Source: Marinobacter bryozoorum (GTDB lineage Bacteria > Pseudomonadota > Gammaproteobacteria > Pseudomonadales > Oleiphilaceae). From it: a stretch of DNA of 64,000 nt. Where the stretch lies: assembly GCF_023156245.1 (NCBI RefSeq), contig NZ_JAKZAH010000003.1:124001-188000 (forward strand). The letters run 5' to 3'. The translations under genes were made by a program, and so were the position numbers. The notes under the pieces were generated by a model that was not told where the DNA came from, did no database searches, and saw nothing but the letters and a program-made list of their open reading frames with translations. Below are positions 33,481 through 45,200 of this stretch, one piece after another. The first letter of the stretch is position 1; every line of letters starts with the position of its first letter.

Positions 33481-33772
33481 CGAAATAGTCTCCGAAACCT
33501 GTACTGCCCCCGGCCGAAGTTGTGTCAGAAACCGGTCGGGCACGCTAGTTGCATAATTATCGTATAGCGACAGCTTGAACCAGTGTGTGACGAAAATCCG
33601 TCGCAGTCCTGGCAACCATCATTAATGGGCATTGTACCGCCCCTTTGCCATGGCGTATGTAACGGCTGGTATCCGGATAAGTTTAATGAGCTGCGCGAAT
33701 AATCACACACCACTTGCAAGGCAGGTCACGGATCCGCCGATGCTTTCAACAGAATAGGACAATGTCGGGCAA

Positions 33773-34474
33773 ATGCGCATTCTGATTCCCATCATGCTCA
33801 TCCTGTTCAGCAGCACCGCACAGGCTTCGGACAAGACCGGACCGGAGGACATTCTCAAGGCGGGCCGCGAATTCATGGAGACGTTTGCGGAAACCCAGGC
33901 CAGCGAGGGTTTCGAAGCGAACTTTACCGTCGGCAGTCTTGACCCGAGACTGGCCCTGGCCCCCTGCCCTGAAAATGGAATCGATGTGTCGTTCAGCAGT
34001 GACCCGTGGAAAACCACACAACCCTCGCTGATGGTGTCCTGCCAGGGTGAACGCCCATGGCGCATGTACCTGTCTGTATCGCTGGATATTTACGGTGACG
34101 CCCTGGTGGCTGCCCGTCCCCTGAGTCGCGGTGACAGGGTAACAACTGCAATGGTGGCAACCGAACGGGTCGTAGTGAATGCCATTCGCCGGGGTGCGAT
34201 TACCGAACCGGAGAACCTGCTGGGCCTTGAAATGAAGCGCCCGGTCAACGCAGGTACGCCGTTCACACCGGACCTGGTAACCGCTCCGGATGCTGTGGCA
34301 AGGGGGGATCATGTTATGATCACAGCCAGGAACGGTACCTTTGCCGTTACGTCCCGCGGCAAGGCACTGGCCAATGCCCGGGTTGGCGAGCAGGTGCTGG
34401 TTGAAAACCTGTCATCCACCCGGAAGATACGCGCCCGCGTGACCGGACCGGGACAGGTCGAAGTTGCCATGTAA
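33773..34474 (+). CDS. flgA: Flagellar basal body P-ring formation chaperone
   Basis: The 233-residue periplasmic chaperone has a signal peptide (about 1-19). FlgA assists FlgI assembly into the P ring. The C-terminal SAF-like domain is visible (VAARPLSRGDRVTTAMV, GDHVMITA, GEQVLVENLSS). It is upstream of flgM and flgN on the same strand and divergent from cheV-cheR. In Pseudomonas the four genes usually point the same way, so this is a local rearrangement. Confidence 0.93.
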   Translation: MRILIPIMLILFSSTAQASDKTGPEDILKAGREFMETFAETQASEGFEANFTVGSLDPRLALAPCPENGIDVSFSSDPWKTTQPSLMVSCQGERPWRMYLSVSLDIYGDALVAARPLSRGDRVTTAMVATERVVVNAIRRGAITEPENLLGLEMKRPVNAGTPFTPDLVTAPDAVARGDHVMITARNGTFAVTSRGKALANARVGEQVLVENLSSTRKIRARVTGPGQVEVAM

Positions 34475-34560
34475 GGCCCCGGCACGGCCTTGCCGCTGGG
34501 AGGCAAGGGTTTGCCGCTGGTCAGCACAAGTTGCCTACAAAAAATGAACAAAGTTTTAAT

Positions 34561-34587
34561 TAAAGTAACGGTCAGTACGGCCGATAT
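34561..34587 (+). promoter_or_regulatory. Sigma-28 (FliA) promoter of flgMN
   Basis: TAAAGTAA (34561-34568), an 11-nt spacer and GCCGATAT (34580-34587) match the consensus TAAAGTTT-N11-GCCGATAA closely. It lies 60 nt upstream of flgM. In enterics and pseudomonads flgM is commonly expressed from such a class 3 promoter. Confidence 0.85.
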
Positions 34588-34647
34588 AACGGTCAGAGAC
34601 ACATTCCGACCGCCATGGAGCGGCAAGAGACAAAGAAGGTAATCGTC

Positions 34648-34977
34648 ATGACAGTTGACTTCAACGGAATCGGCAACAGTCAGGTTAATAACCCGAGAAC
34701 CACGACTGACAAGGGCGCTGCCGGCAAGCAACCAGCCCAGCAGGCGCCAGCAGAGCAAGCGAAGAGCCAGGCTCCGGCTGCCCGTGGTGAAAACGTCAAC
34801 CTGAGCAAGCAGGCCAGGGATATCCGCCAGCTGGGTGAAAAGCTCGAGAGCGCCCCGGAGGTGGACGACAGCCGGGTTGAGCAGATCCGTGCCGCCCTGG
34901 CCGATGGTTCGTACAAAGTGGATGCCGAGAAAGTGGCCCAGAAAATGCTTGAGATGGATGAAAGCATTTTCGGGTGA
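34648..34977 (+). CDS. flgM: Anti-sigma-28 factor
   Basis: The 109-residue FlgM has a disordered Gln/Ala-rich N-terminal half and a C-terminal helical FliA-binding part (VNLSKQARDIRQLGEKLE, RVEQIRAALADGSYKVDAEKVAQKML, quoted by its core AALADGSYKVD). It holds sigma-28 inactive until hook completion, then is secreted. ATG 34648 (MTVDFNGIGNS) with AAGG upstream is preferred to a longer frame. It is 8 nt from flgN. Confidence 0.95.
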   Translation: MTVDFNGIGNSQVNNPRTTTDKGAAGKQPAQQAPAEQAKSQAPAARGENVNLSKQARDIRQLGEKLESAPEVDDSRVEQIRAALADGSYKVDAEKVAQKMLEMDESIFG

Positions 34978-34985
34978 GGTAGATC

Positions 34986-35456
34986 ATGTCCACTACAGAA
35001 AAGCTCCAGGCACTGCTCAACCATGACCTGGACCAGCTCCGGCAGCTGAAAACCCTGCTGGAGGAAGAAAAAGCCCTGCTGGGCAACGCCGACGTACGGG
35101 CTATCGAGCCCCTGACCGGCCGCAAGAACGCCCTGCTCGGCGATATCCGCGAGCGGGCCCGCCAGAAAGTACACTTGCTCGTAGAGATGGGGTTCCGCCC
35201 GGACCAGGGACCCCCCTCCCGCTTTATTCGCAGTGCCGGTTTGACCGATCTTTATAAAAGCTGGGAAGCGGCCCAGTCAGTACTGGCAGAATGTCACGCA
35301 CTGAATCAGCAGAACAGCAAGGTTGTCAGTCATTTGCAAAGCCGCCTGTCCCGGCTCACCGATATCTTCCGGGGCAGCTCCGGCCAGCAAAAGCTCTACG
35401 GTGCTACCGGCCAGCAGACCTCAGTAGGCCAAAGGAACATCCTGGCCAGCGCCTGA
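34986..35456 (+). CDS. flgN: Flagellar chaperone for hook-associated proteins
   Basis: The 156-residue, mostly helical FlgN protects FlgK and FlgL before export. The pattern EKLQALLNHDLDQLRQLKTLLEEEK at the N-terminus (core LLEEEKALL) and GRKNALL fit the family. It directly follows flgM with an 8-nt gap and shares its sigma-28 promoter. An 8-bp inverted repeat (35444-35451 with 35457-35464) encloses the stop codon and may stabilise the transcript end; it lacks a T-run. Confidence 0.9.
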   Translation: MSTTEKLQALLNHDLDQLRQLKTLLEEEKALLGNADVRAIEPLTGRKNALLGDIRERARQKVHLLVEMGFRPDQGPPSRFIRSAGLTDLYKSWEAAQSVLAECHALNQQNSKVVSHLQSRLSRLTDIFRGSSGQQKLYGATGQQTSVGQRNILASA

Positions 35457-35614
35457 CGCTGGCCGGTATTCAGGCTACCGACGGTCCACGCGGCATTGTT
35501 CACCAGCCCCTGGTTGCCATTGCCAGACAGAACATTAAACCCGCGTAGTGAGCGACCCACCTTCCCGACCGCTTCTGGTAGACTCTGTACATTGTCCCCG
35601 ACCCGGAGCCTATC

Positions 35615-36247
35615 ATGGTTTTTTCCCCACGTATCAAGCTTTTCCCTGTGTTTTCTGGTGCCAGGCGCCTTGCCCTTGCGCTGTTGATCCTGTTCACCGC
35701 TGCCTCTCCGGTCTACGGGGATCAGTCCGGTAACAGTGACCAGGACCTGCCGGAAGTCAGGGTGTCTACCACCGAGGGAGCCTTCAACATCCGGTTGCGC
35801 CCGGATATTGCACCGAAGACCGTGGCCAATTTCCTCCAATATGTGGATGAAGGCTTTTATGACGGCACCCTGTTCCACCGCGTGATCCCTGGCTTCATGA
35901 TCCAGGCCGGCGGTTTCGATCAGAACATGAACCGCAAAGATACCCATGATCCTGTTGAGAACGAGTCTCGTCAGACCGCAAAAAACCTGCGGGGCACCAT
36001 TGCCATGGCCCGAACTGCCAATCCCGACTCCGCCACCGCCCAGTTCTTTATCAACCTCGTGGACAACCCCCACCTGGACGCGACCCGTGCCCGGCCCGGG
36101 TATACCGTGTTTGGCTCAGTAACTGACGGCATGGGCGCAGTTGACGCCATCGGCAATGCCGAGACGACACGGCGTAATGGCATGGGTGATGTGCCTGTTA
36201 AACCGATCGTGGTTGAATCCGTCCGTCGTGTCGAAAGCGGCCAGTAA
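35615..36247 (+). CDS. ppiA: Periplasmic cyclophilin-type peptidyl-prolyl isomerase
   Basis: The 210-residue protein has a long signal peptide (about 1-35, hydrophobic LALALLILFTAASPVYG) and a complete cyclophilin domain. Catalytic and binding blocks are FHRVIPGFMIQAGGF (Arg of the active site), GTIAMARTANPDSATAQFFIN and YTVFGSVTDGM. It speeds proline isomerisation in the periplasm. ATG 35615 has GGAG 6 nt upstream. It lies 3 nt from mnmC, so the two are probably co-transcribed. Confidence 0.93.
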   Translation: MVFSPRIKLFPVFSGARRLALALLILFTAASPVYGDQSGNSDQDLPEVRVSTTEGAFNIRLRPDIAPKTVANFLQYVDEGFYDGTLFHRVIPGFMIQAGGFDQNMNRKDTHDPVENESRQTAKNLRGTIAMARTANPDSATAQFFINLVDNPHLDATRARPGYTVFGSVTDGMGAVDAIGNAETTRRNGMGDVPVKPIVVESVRRVESGQ

Positions 36248-36250
36248 TCC

Positions 36251-38143
36251 ATGAACAACAGCAACACCTTTGGTCCTTTGATGGAAACTGCCAGCCTGAC
36301 CTGGCGGGACGGTCAGCCAGTATCCGGGCAGTTTGGCGACGTCTATTTCAGCCGCGAAAACGGCCTCGAGGAAACCCGCTACGTCTTCCTGCAGCACAAC
36401 CAGCTACCTGGACGGTTCCAGCAGCTAAGCAATAACGAAACCTTTGTTATTGCAGAAACCGGCTTCGGTACCGGTCTCAACTTTCTCGCGGCTTGGCAGG
36501 CTTTTCAGGAGCACGCTCCGGCGGGGAGCCGGCTGCACTTTGTCTCCGTTGAACGGTACCCGCTCAGCACCGCCGACCTGGAACGGGCCCTCGCTCTCTG
36601 GCCGGAACTGGCTCAACAGGCCCGGGAACTGGTCAACAACTATCCACAACCTGTATCCGGCTGCCACCGCATTGTGCTAGATGGCGGCCGGATACGGCTG
36701 ACACTGTATTTCGGCGATGCGGTAGAAGCGTTCGAAGCCATGACCTTCAGCGCCGATGCCTGGTTCCTGGACGGCTTCGCTCCCGCCTGCAACCCCGGGC
36801 TGTGGCAAGACCTGCTGATCCAGCAAGTACGTGATCACAGCCACCAGGGGACGACGCTGGCGACATTCACCGCTGTCGGGAGAGTCCGGCGGGCGCTGGC
36901 GGACGTTGGTTTCCAGATGCAGCGGGTACCGGGATTCGGTCCAAAGCGGGACATGCTGCGGGGCGACCTGGAGCAAGCTACGCCACGTAATACCGAGAAC
37001 GCCGGCCACATCCTGGTGGTTGGCGCCGGCATCGCCGGTGCCGCAACGGCCCGAAACCTCGCCGGCCGCGGCTACCGGGTCACTGTAGCAGACCAGGGGG
37101 GAGGTCCCGGGGCCGGCGCCTCCGGCAACCCGCAGGGGGCCCTTTACGCCAAGCTTGGCGTCCAGCTGAATGACCAGACCCGCCTGGCCCTGGCCGCACT
37201 GCTCCACTCACAACGATTCTATCCACTGGCGGCACCCAACGCCTGGCACCCGACCGGACTTCTGATGACGGGCTTTTCGGACCAGGAGCGTGAACGCCAG
37301 CAGAAGTTCCTCGCCGCCAACACCTATCCGGACACCCTGCTTCGGGCCGTAAACAAGGACCAGGCCAGCTCGCTGACCGGTGTCACGTGTCCAGAAGGCG
37401 GGCTCTGGTTCCCTGACTCAGGCTGGCTTGAACCGGCCGTGCTCTGCCGGCAATTACTTGACCATCCGAATATTCGTACCGAGTTCGGATTCCGCGCCAC
37501 CCGCCTGCTGCCCTGCAACAATCGCTGGTGCCTGTCAGGGGATGGCCGCCAGGACCTGCAGGCCGATACCGTCATACTTGCCGCGGGTCACCTGACCAGG
37601 AAACTTATGCCGGTGACCGGCGAATTCCGCATGAAAGCCATCCGGGGGCAGATTACCCGACTACCTGAACGGCACTTAACACAGGCCCCGAACGCTGTTA
37701 TCACCGGTGCCCGTTACCTTAACCCGCCAGCAGATGGGCACGTGGTCACCGGAGCAACCTTCGACCTGCGAGACCCGGACCCGGAGGTTCGTGCCGACAG
37801 CCACCGGGAAAACCTTGACGGGCTAGAAACCATGCTACCGGGATTGCTTGCTGCTCCGGGCATGGAAACTGAGGGCATCAGCGGAAGAGTCTCGTTCCGT
37901 TGTACCACCCACGATTACCAGCCCGTTGTCGGCCCACTGGTGAACGGCGAAGGCCACACACTGGGCGGCGCCTGGCTATTGACGGGCCTTGGCAGCAAGG
38001 GATTGATGTGGGCGCCGCTTATGGCGGAATACCTGGCCGATGTCATCACCGGGGAGCCGCAGGCCCTGCCCCGGGCTCTCGCCGGGCGGGTAAGCCCGGA
38101 ACGCTGCCTCGCCGCAACCAGGAAAACCGGCTCACCTGCGTGA
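36251..38143 (+). CDS. mnmC: Bifunctional tRNA 5-methylaminomethyl-2-thiouridine biosynthesis protein MnmC
   Basis: The 630-residue two-domain enzyme is complete. The N-terminal methyltransferase (about 1-240; TGFGTGLNFLAAW, DAWFLDGFAPACNPGLW) is MnmC2. The C-terminal FAD oxidoreductase (about 250-600; VVGAGIAGAATARNLAGRG) is MnmC1. It converts cmnm5s2U34 to nm5s2U34 and then to mnm5s2U34 in tRNAs for Lys, Glu and Gln. The length is typical of the fused form. The start is 3 nt after the cyclophilin stop. Confidence 0.95.
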   Translation: MNNSNTFGPLMETASLTWRDGQPVSGQFGDVYFSRENGLEETRYVFLQHNQLPGRFQQLSNNETFVIAETGFGTGLNFLAAWQAFQEHAPAGSRLHFVSVERYPLSTADLERALALWPELAQQARELVNNYPQPVSGCHRIVLDGGRIRLTLYFGDAVEAFEAMTFSADAWFLDGFAPACNPGLWQDLLIQQVRDHSHQGTTLATFTAVGRVRRALADVGFQMQRVPGFGPKRDMLRGDLEQATPRNTENAGHILVVGAGIAGAATARNLAGRGYRVTVADQGGGPGAGASGNPQGALYAKLGVQLNDQTRLALAALLHSQRFYPLAAPNAWHPTGLLMTGFSDQERERQQKFLAANTYPDTLLRAVNKDQASSLTGVTCPEGGLWFPDSGWLEPAVLCRQLLDHPNIRTEFGFRATRLLPCNNRWCLSGDGRQDLQADTVILAAGHLTRKLMPVTGEFRMKAIRGQITRLPERHLTQAPNAVITGARYLNPPADGHVVTGATFDLRDPDPEVRADSHRENLDGLETMLPGLLAAPGMETEGISGRVSFRCTTHDYQPVVGPLVNGEGHTLGGAWLLTGLGSKGLMWAPLMAEYLADVITGEPQALPRALAGRVSPERCLAATRKTGSPA

Positions 38144-38150
38144 TTTTTGA

Positions 38151-38177
38151 TCCAGTTTTTATACAATCGGCCGATAA
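38151..38177 (+). promoter_or_regulatory. Candidate sigma-28 (FliA) promoter upstream of the CBS-domain gene
   Basis: TCCAGTTT (38151-38158), 11 nt, then GCCGATAA (38170-38177). The -10 matches the FliA consensus exactly and the -35 matches in six of eight positions with the right spacing. It lies 70 nt upstream of the CBS-domain gene. Confidence 0.55.
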
Positions 38178-38247
38178 AAGGGTATAACCGAACAGTGGTT
38201 GTGGTCTTGCTGTCATAACCCATCGTTAGCGAAACCCTGGAGCCACC

Positions 38248-38880
38248 ATGTCCATTCATGTAAGTGAACCCGGAAGACCCACAGGAACCCGGTTACCGGA
38301 AATTTTCCGGAACCGACGCGTGGGTGGCCTTGAGGAGATGGCAGAATCCCACCGCATGCGGGAAAGCAGCGAGGAGATTTCCGACGGCGAGTACCAGCAG
38401 GCCAGGGAGGTTACCGCTCGCCGGGCGGTAGCCCAATACAGCCAGGCAGAAGACGCCCAACCCGAGCCGGAGCGTGCCTACCTGCCAGTCGGTCGTGTAT
38501 GCAGTCCCTGGATTCATACCCTGCCGGCGGAATCATCCCTGGCGGAAGGCCTGGCCTTGATGGACGAGCACGGGGTTCATCACCTGGTCATTACGTCTGA
38601 TGGCGTGGTCGGCGGCCTGGTGGATATGCGCTGGATTCTGAACTGGCTCCACGAAAACCGGGACCAGGATGCCTCACGGAGCTTTCTGAACATCGAGTTA
38701 CCGGCCTTCCTGACCGCGTCACCGGAAACCGACGCCCACCAGCTGGCCCGGCTGATGTTGGCCCACCAGCTGGATGCCGCCCTGGTTGTCGGGGCTGACA
38801 GCACACCGACCGGCATCATCACCAGTACGGATTATCTAAGGCTCTACGCGAGCCTCAGCCAGCAGGAAGGAGAGGTTTGA
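38248..38880 (+). CDS. CBS-domain pair protein
   Basis: The 210-residue soluble protein has a charged N-terminal region (about 1-75) and a CBS pair (about 77-205: LMDEHGVHHLVITSDGVVGG and HQLDAALVVGADSTPTGIITSTDYLRL). CBS pairs bind adenine nucleotides and act as sensors. The N-terminal part is not recognised. GGAG sits 6 nt upstream of ATG 38248. A candidate sigma-28 promoter upstream suggests it may be expressed with late flagellar genes. It is convergent with ligA. Confidence 0.85.
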   Translation: MSIHVSEPGRPTGTRLPEIFRNRRVGGLEEMAESHRMRESSEEISDGEYQQAREVTARRAVAQYSQAEDAQPEPERAYLPVGRVCSPWIHTLPAESSLAEGLALMDEHGVHHLVITSDGVVGGLVDMRWILNWLHENRDQDASRSFLNIELPAFLTASPETDAHQLARLMLAHQLDAALVVGADSTPTGIITSTDYLRLYASLSQQEGEV

Positions 38881-38919
38881 ACTTTCCTGAGCAACAACCT
38901 GCTCGCCAAGACTTCGATG

Positions 38920-40971
<2,052 letters not shown>

Positions 40972-41038
40972 CTACGCTGCGACGTCCCGGGACAATACCG
41001 GGACGTCTGTAAGGCAGTCAGGTGTCAGCAACCTGACT

Positions 41039-42124
41039 TCAGCGTTTGAAACGGCTCTTGCGCTCGTACTCGCGAATGCGCTGGCGGCAGTGTTCGATGG
41101 TCTGGGCGGTCATTACACTGCGGCGCTCATCCTTCAGCTCGCCACCGAGGTTTCGTACCACCGCCTGGGCAGTTTCCAGCATGAACTCGAACGCCTGCAT
41201 GGAATTGCTGGGGCCGGGAACGCTCATAAAGAAACTGATGCCCGGGGTGGACATAGCTTCCATCTCACCGGGTACAAATGTGCCGGGCTCAACCGCGCTG
41301 GCAACGCTGAACTGAACCGGGCTGGTGTTTTCCGTTGTTTCATGGCGATGGTAGATATCCAGGTCACCGTGTTCCAGGCCGCATGCCTCGAACAGTTTTT
41401 TCAGAGCCTTGCCAGAAAAATCCCCCTGCTCCCGGGACGCCAGCACGTTGATTACAATCACTTCTTCCGCCGGTGGCCGGTTGGCACCCGCCTTGGGTTG
41501 TTCCGCACCCGTCATTTCAGGGCGGTCACCCCGACTGGCGGTATCTTCCTCTACTTCCGTAATAGTGGGAGGCGCCACCTTCTTGCGGAAGAAGGATTTT
41601 TTCTTCGCCGGCCGATTGGGGGCGTGCACCGTTCTTGCCTCGCCAGGCAGCTCTTCATGCACCTGGTCTGTGGCATCACCGGTCAGGGGTTCTGGCTCAG
41701 GCTCCTGGAAGACTTCCGGTTCGGGCTCTGGTCCCGGTTCTGCCGTAAAGGCGGGTTCTTCCGGCTCAGGCACCGGCTCCGGCACAGGTTCGGGAGGACT
41801 TTCAGGTTCCATTGGTGCACGGCGGGGCCGGACCTCGCCCAGCTCATCATCGGCATCCGGCAAGGGGGCCTGGTCTGCGGAGGGAGCAGACTTGAAATAG
41901 CCACGCTCTTCGAGGGTGTCCCGGGATATCGAGCGGGCACCACCATTGGGAAGCTCGGGGTTGTAGTCGTCATCCAGCGGAGAGCCTTCGATATCGTCGG
42001 CACCCATCCCTTCAGAGATAGTGATGGCATCCTTACGGGCACGGCGCATTCGCCGCAGACCATCTACAACGATGGCGATAATAATCAGGGCACCAATGGC
42101 AATTAACCATTCCCGAAGCGACAT
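41039..42124 (-). CDS. zipA: Cell division protein ZipA
   Basis: The 361-residue protein anchors FtsZ to the inner membrane. The N-terminal membrane helix is at about 5-24 (LIAIGALIIIAIVVDGL). A long acidic, Pro/Glu-rich linker follows to about 215. The C-terminal FtsZ-binding domain runs about 220-350 (EEVIVINVLA, ISFFMSVPGPSNSMQAFEFML quoted by its core PGPSNSMQAFE). It lies between smc (122 nt upstream) and ligA, a conserved order. Confidence 0.95.
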   Translation of the reverse strand: MSLREWLIAIGALIIIAIVVDGLRRMRRARKDAITISEGMGADDIEGSPLDDDYNPELPNGGARSISRDTLEERGYFKSAPSADQAPLPDADDELGEVRPRRAPMEPESPPEPVPEPVPEPEEPAFTAEPGPEPEPEVFQEPEPEPLTGDATDQVHEELPGEARTVHAPNRPAKKKSFFRKKVAPPTITEVEEDTASRGDRPEMTGAEQPKAGANRPPAEEVIVINVLASREQGDFSGKALKKLFEACGLEHGDLDIYHRHETTENTSPVQFSVASAVEPGTFVPGEMEAMSTPGISFFMSVPGPSNSMQAFEFMLETAQAVVRNLGGELKDERRSVMTAQTIEHCRQRIREYERKSRFKR

Positions 42125-42246
42125 AACAACCTGATCCTGTCTGTGGTCCTTAAAGCGGTAACTCTATGAAAAGACCAGCGTGAATACAACGCAATGGGCG
42201 CCCAGGTGGCGGATTTTTCATGTGGCCCACTGATTCTGACGGGCTA

Positions 42247-45200
42247 TCAGGCCTCTGCCAGTGCTGCTGCCTCATCCACGTCCACCGATACCAGCCTGGA
42301 ACAGCCCGGCTCGTGCATGGTGACCCCCATCAACTGGTCGGCCATTTCCATGGCTATCTTGTTATGGGTAATGTAGATGAACTGAACCTGAGATGACATC
42401 TCTTTCACCATATTGGCGTAACGCCCTACGTTGGCGTCATCGAGCGGTGCATCTACCTCATCCAGCATACAGAAGGGTGCCGGGTTCAGCTGGAAGATGG
42501 AAAATACCAGGGCAATAGCGGTCAGCGCCTTCTCGCCACCTGACAACAGGTGGATGGTACTGTTTTTCTTGCCTGGTGGTCGAGCCATGATCGCCACGCC
42601 CGTTTCAAGCAGATCTTCGCCGGTGAGTTCGAGGTAGGCGTTGCCACCACCAAAGACCTTCGGGAACAGGGCCTGCAGGCCGCTGTTAACCTTGTCGAAG
42701 GTCTCCTTGAAGCGCTGACGGGTTTCCCGGTCGATGCGGCGGATGGCGCTGTCGAGGGTCTCCAGGGCCTCAATCAGGTCGTCGTGCTGGCTGTCCAGGT
42801 AGGTCTTGCGCTCGCTCTGGACCTGGTACTCCTCGATGGCCGCCAGGTTGATGGCCCCCAATCTCTGGATACGGTTGCCGATTTTCTCCAGCTCTTCGGA
42901 CCAGGCCTTCTCAGTGGCCTCTTCGGGGAGTTGTTCAAGGATGTCCGCCAGTTTTATTTCGAGCTCTTCGAGCTGTTCCAGGTGATTGGCTGAGCGGATT
43001 TCCAGTGCCTGGGATTCCATGCGCAGCTTTTCCAGCTGGCCGCGAATCTCCTGGGCGCGATGTTCCGCCTGGCTGCGGAACTGCTCCTTCTCCCGTACCT
43101 GGCGGTCAATATCTTCCAGCGCGTCCCGGGCGACCGAGAGTTTCTCTTCCTCGGCCAGGCGGCGGTCGAGCAGCCCTTCCAGCTGCATCTCCAGGTCTTC
43201 GATGGGAGCCTCGGCGCTTTCGCGATTTTCCCGCAGGATCTCCAGCCGTTCTTCCAGTCGCTGATCCTGCTGGCGGGTACGCTCCAGGGTCTGCCGAAGA
43301 CCATCCTGCTGGCTACTCAGGGACTGGATCTGCAACTGTAGCTGGTGGGCATGGTCACGATCACTTCTGGCCTGGTGCCGAAGGTGATCCAGGCGGCCAC
43401 GCAGGTCATCCCGCTGGCCCAGCAGGCGCTCCTTCTCCTCCTCGCTGTCCTCGTTCGCTGCCAGGGACTGGTCCCAGCGCATGCGCGCTTCTTCCAGTTC
43501 TTCCTGCTTCATGGCGAGCTGTTCACGCAGGTCTGCAATATCCTCATCAATCCGTTGCAGGCGTTCATTGATCTGTTCGGCGCGGGCTTTCAGGCCGCTG
43601 ACCCGGGACCCCAGTGCAGACAGCTCCCCCTGGATATCACTGGCGGCCTGCTGGGCCTGGTCCCGCTGGAGCTCCGCTTCCGCGGTGCGCTCCTGCAACC
43701 GGTCAAGGTTTTCGCGAGCTTCTGCCAGCCGTGTCCCGGCGTCGTCGAGGGCGGCAGCCAGCTCTTCTACTTTCTGCTGGCGCTCGATGACACCCGTATG
43801 GGACCGATCAGACTGCGGCATTCTCAGCCAGCCACGTCCCAGCCAGACGCCATCCGGTGTGACGACGGAATGCTGCTCGGACAACTCCTCCTGCATTGCC
43901 AGGGCCCCGGCAAGGTTCGGGGCCGTACGAATCTGACCAAGCCAGTGGCCCAGCCCGCCGGCACGGGTTACCTTCGCCGCAAGACTGTCCTGCAGTACGC
44001 TGTCGGCAGCCCCCTGCCCCTGGACCAGCGACAGCCCTCTGGGGGCGTCGCCAAGCTCCCGGGCCAGCGCTTCCAGGCTGTCGACCTCGACGCCCTGCAG
44101 CAGGCTGCCGAGAACCTCTTCCACAGCAAATTCCCAGCCCGGCTCGGCCTGCAGCTCCCGGGCGATGCGGGGAGCCCCGGACAGGCCGGATCGCACCAGC
44201 CATTGTTGCAGGGTGTCGTCGTCTGCCCCCAACTGCTCATCCAGCATGGCCTGCTGCGATTCCAGTGATGCACGCAGGGACTGGTCCCGCTGGCTCAGCT
44301 CGCTGACACGCTGCTCCTGCTCCCGAAGATCGCCACGCAGTGCCTGTAGCGAGTCCGTGGCATCCTCGATTGCTTCCGCCGCTTCCTCGCGGCGCAGGTT
44401 CAGCTCTTCTTCGCGGGCCAGGAGCTCATCCAGCTCTGCCCTGTCCAGTTGTCCGTCCAGCAGGTCTTTTTCATCCTCAAGCCGCCGTTGCCGGTTGATC
44501 AGGTTGTCGATCTCCTGCTCGAGGGTCCGGATGCGATTCTGTGTCAGCTCTGCTTCCCGCTTGGTATCCGAGGAACGCGCGCTGAAGGCTTCCCACTGGT
44601 GCTGCCAGTCGCTCATCGCCTCTTCTGCCGACTGCAACTGCAGTGCGGATTCTTCAGCCTGGGCGGCCAGGGTTTCCTGTTCAGGCTCGATGGCCGCCAG
44701 CTCCTGGTTGATGGCCTCAAGCTTGTCGTCGTCCTGTGCCAGTTCCCGGGTGATTTCCGAACGACTGGACAAGGCCTGGTCCAGTTCAGTCGCCAGCTGA
44801 CGGCTGCGCTCCCGCTGGTGTTCCAGGCTTTGCTCGACCCGGGCAATGTCAGCTCCGGCCTCGTAGTAGCGGGCCTGGTTGCGGTTGAACTCGTCGGTAC
44901 GTTGCTGGTGCCCATCCCGCAGACGCTCCAGCGCCGTTTCCAGGTTCACCCTGTCGGTCAGGTGTTTTTCCAGGTCCAGCTCGGTCTCCCGGAGCTGTTC
45001 CCGGCGCTGTGCCAGGTCCTGGTCGAGGTCCTGCCATTTCAGTGCTGTTAATTCTGCGCGATAACGCCGCTCACTGGCCTTGAGTTCCTTGTAACGCTCT
45101 GCAGCCTGGGCCTGCCGCTGCAGGTGTTGTAACTGGCGGTCGAGTTCCTCTCGCAAATCGGTCAGTCGTTCCAGGTTTTCCTGGGTGCGGCGAATGCGGT

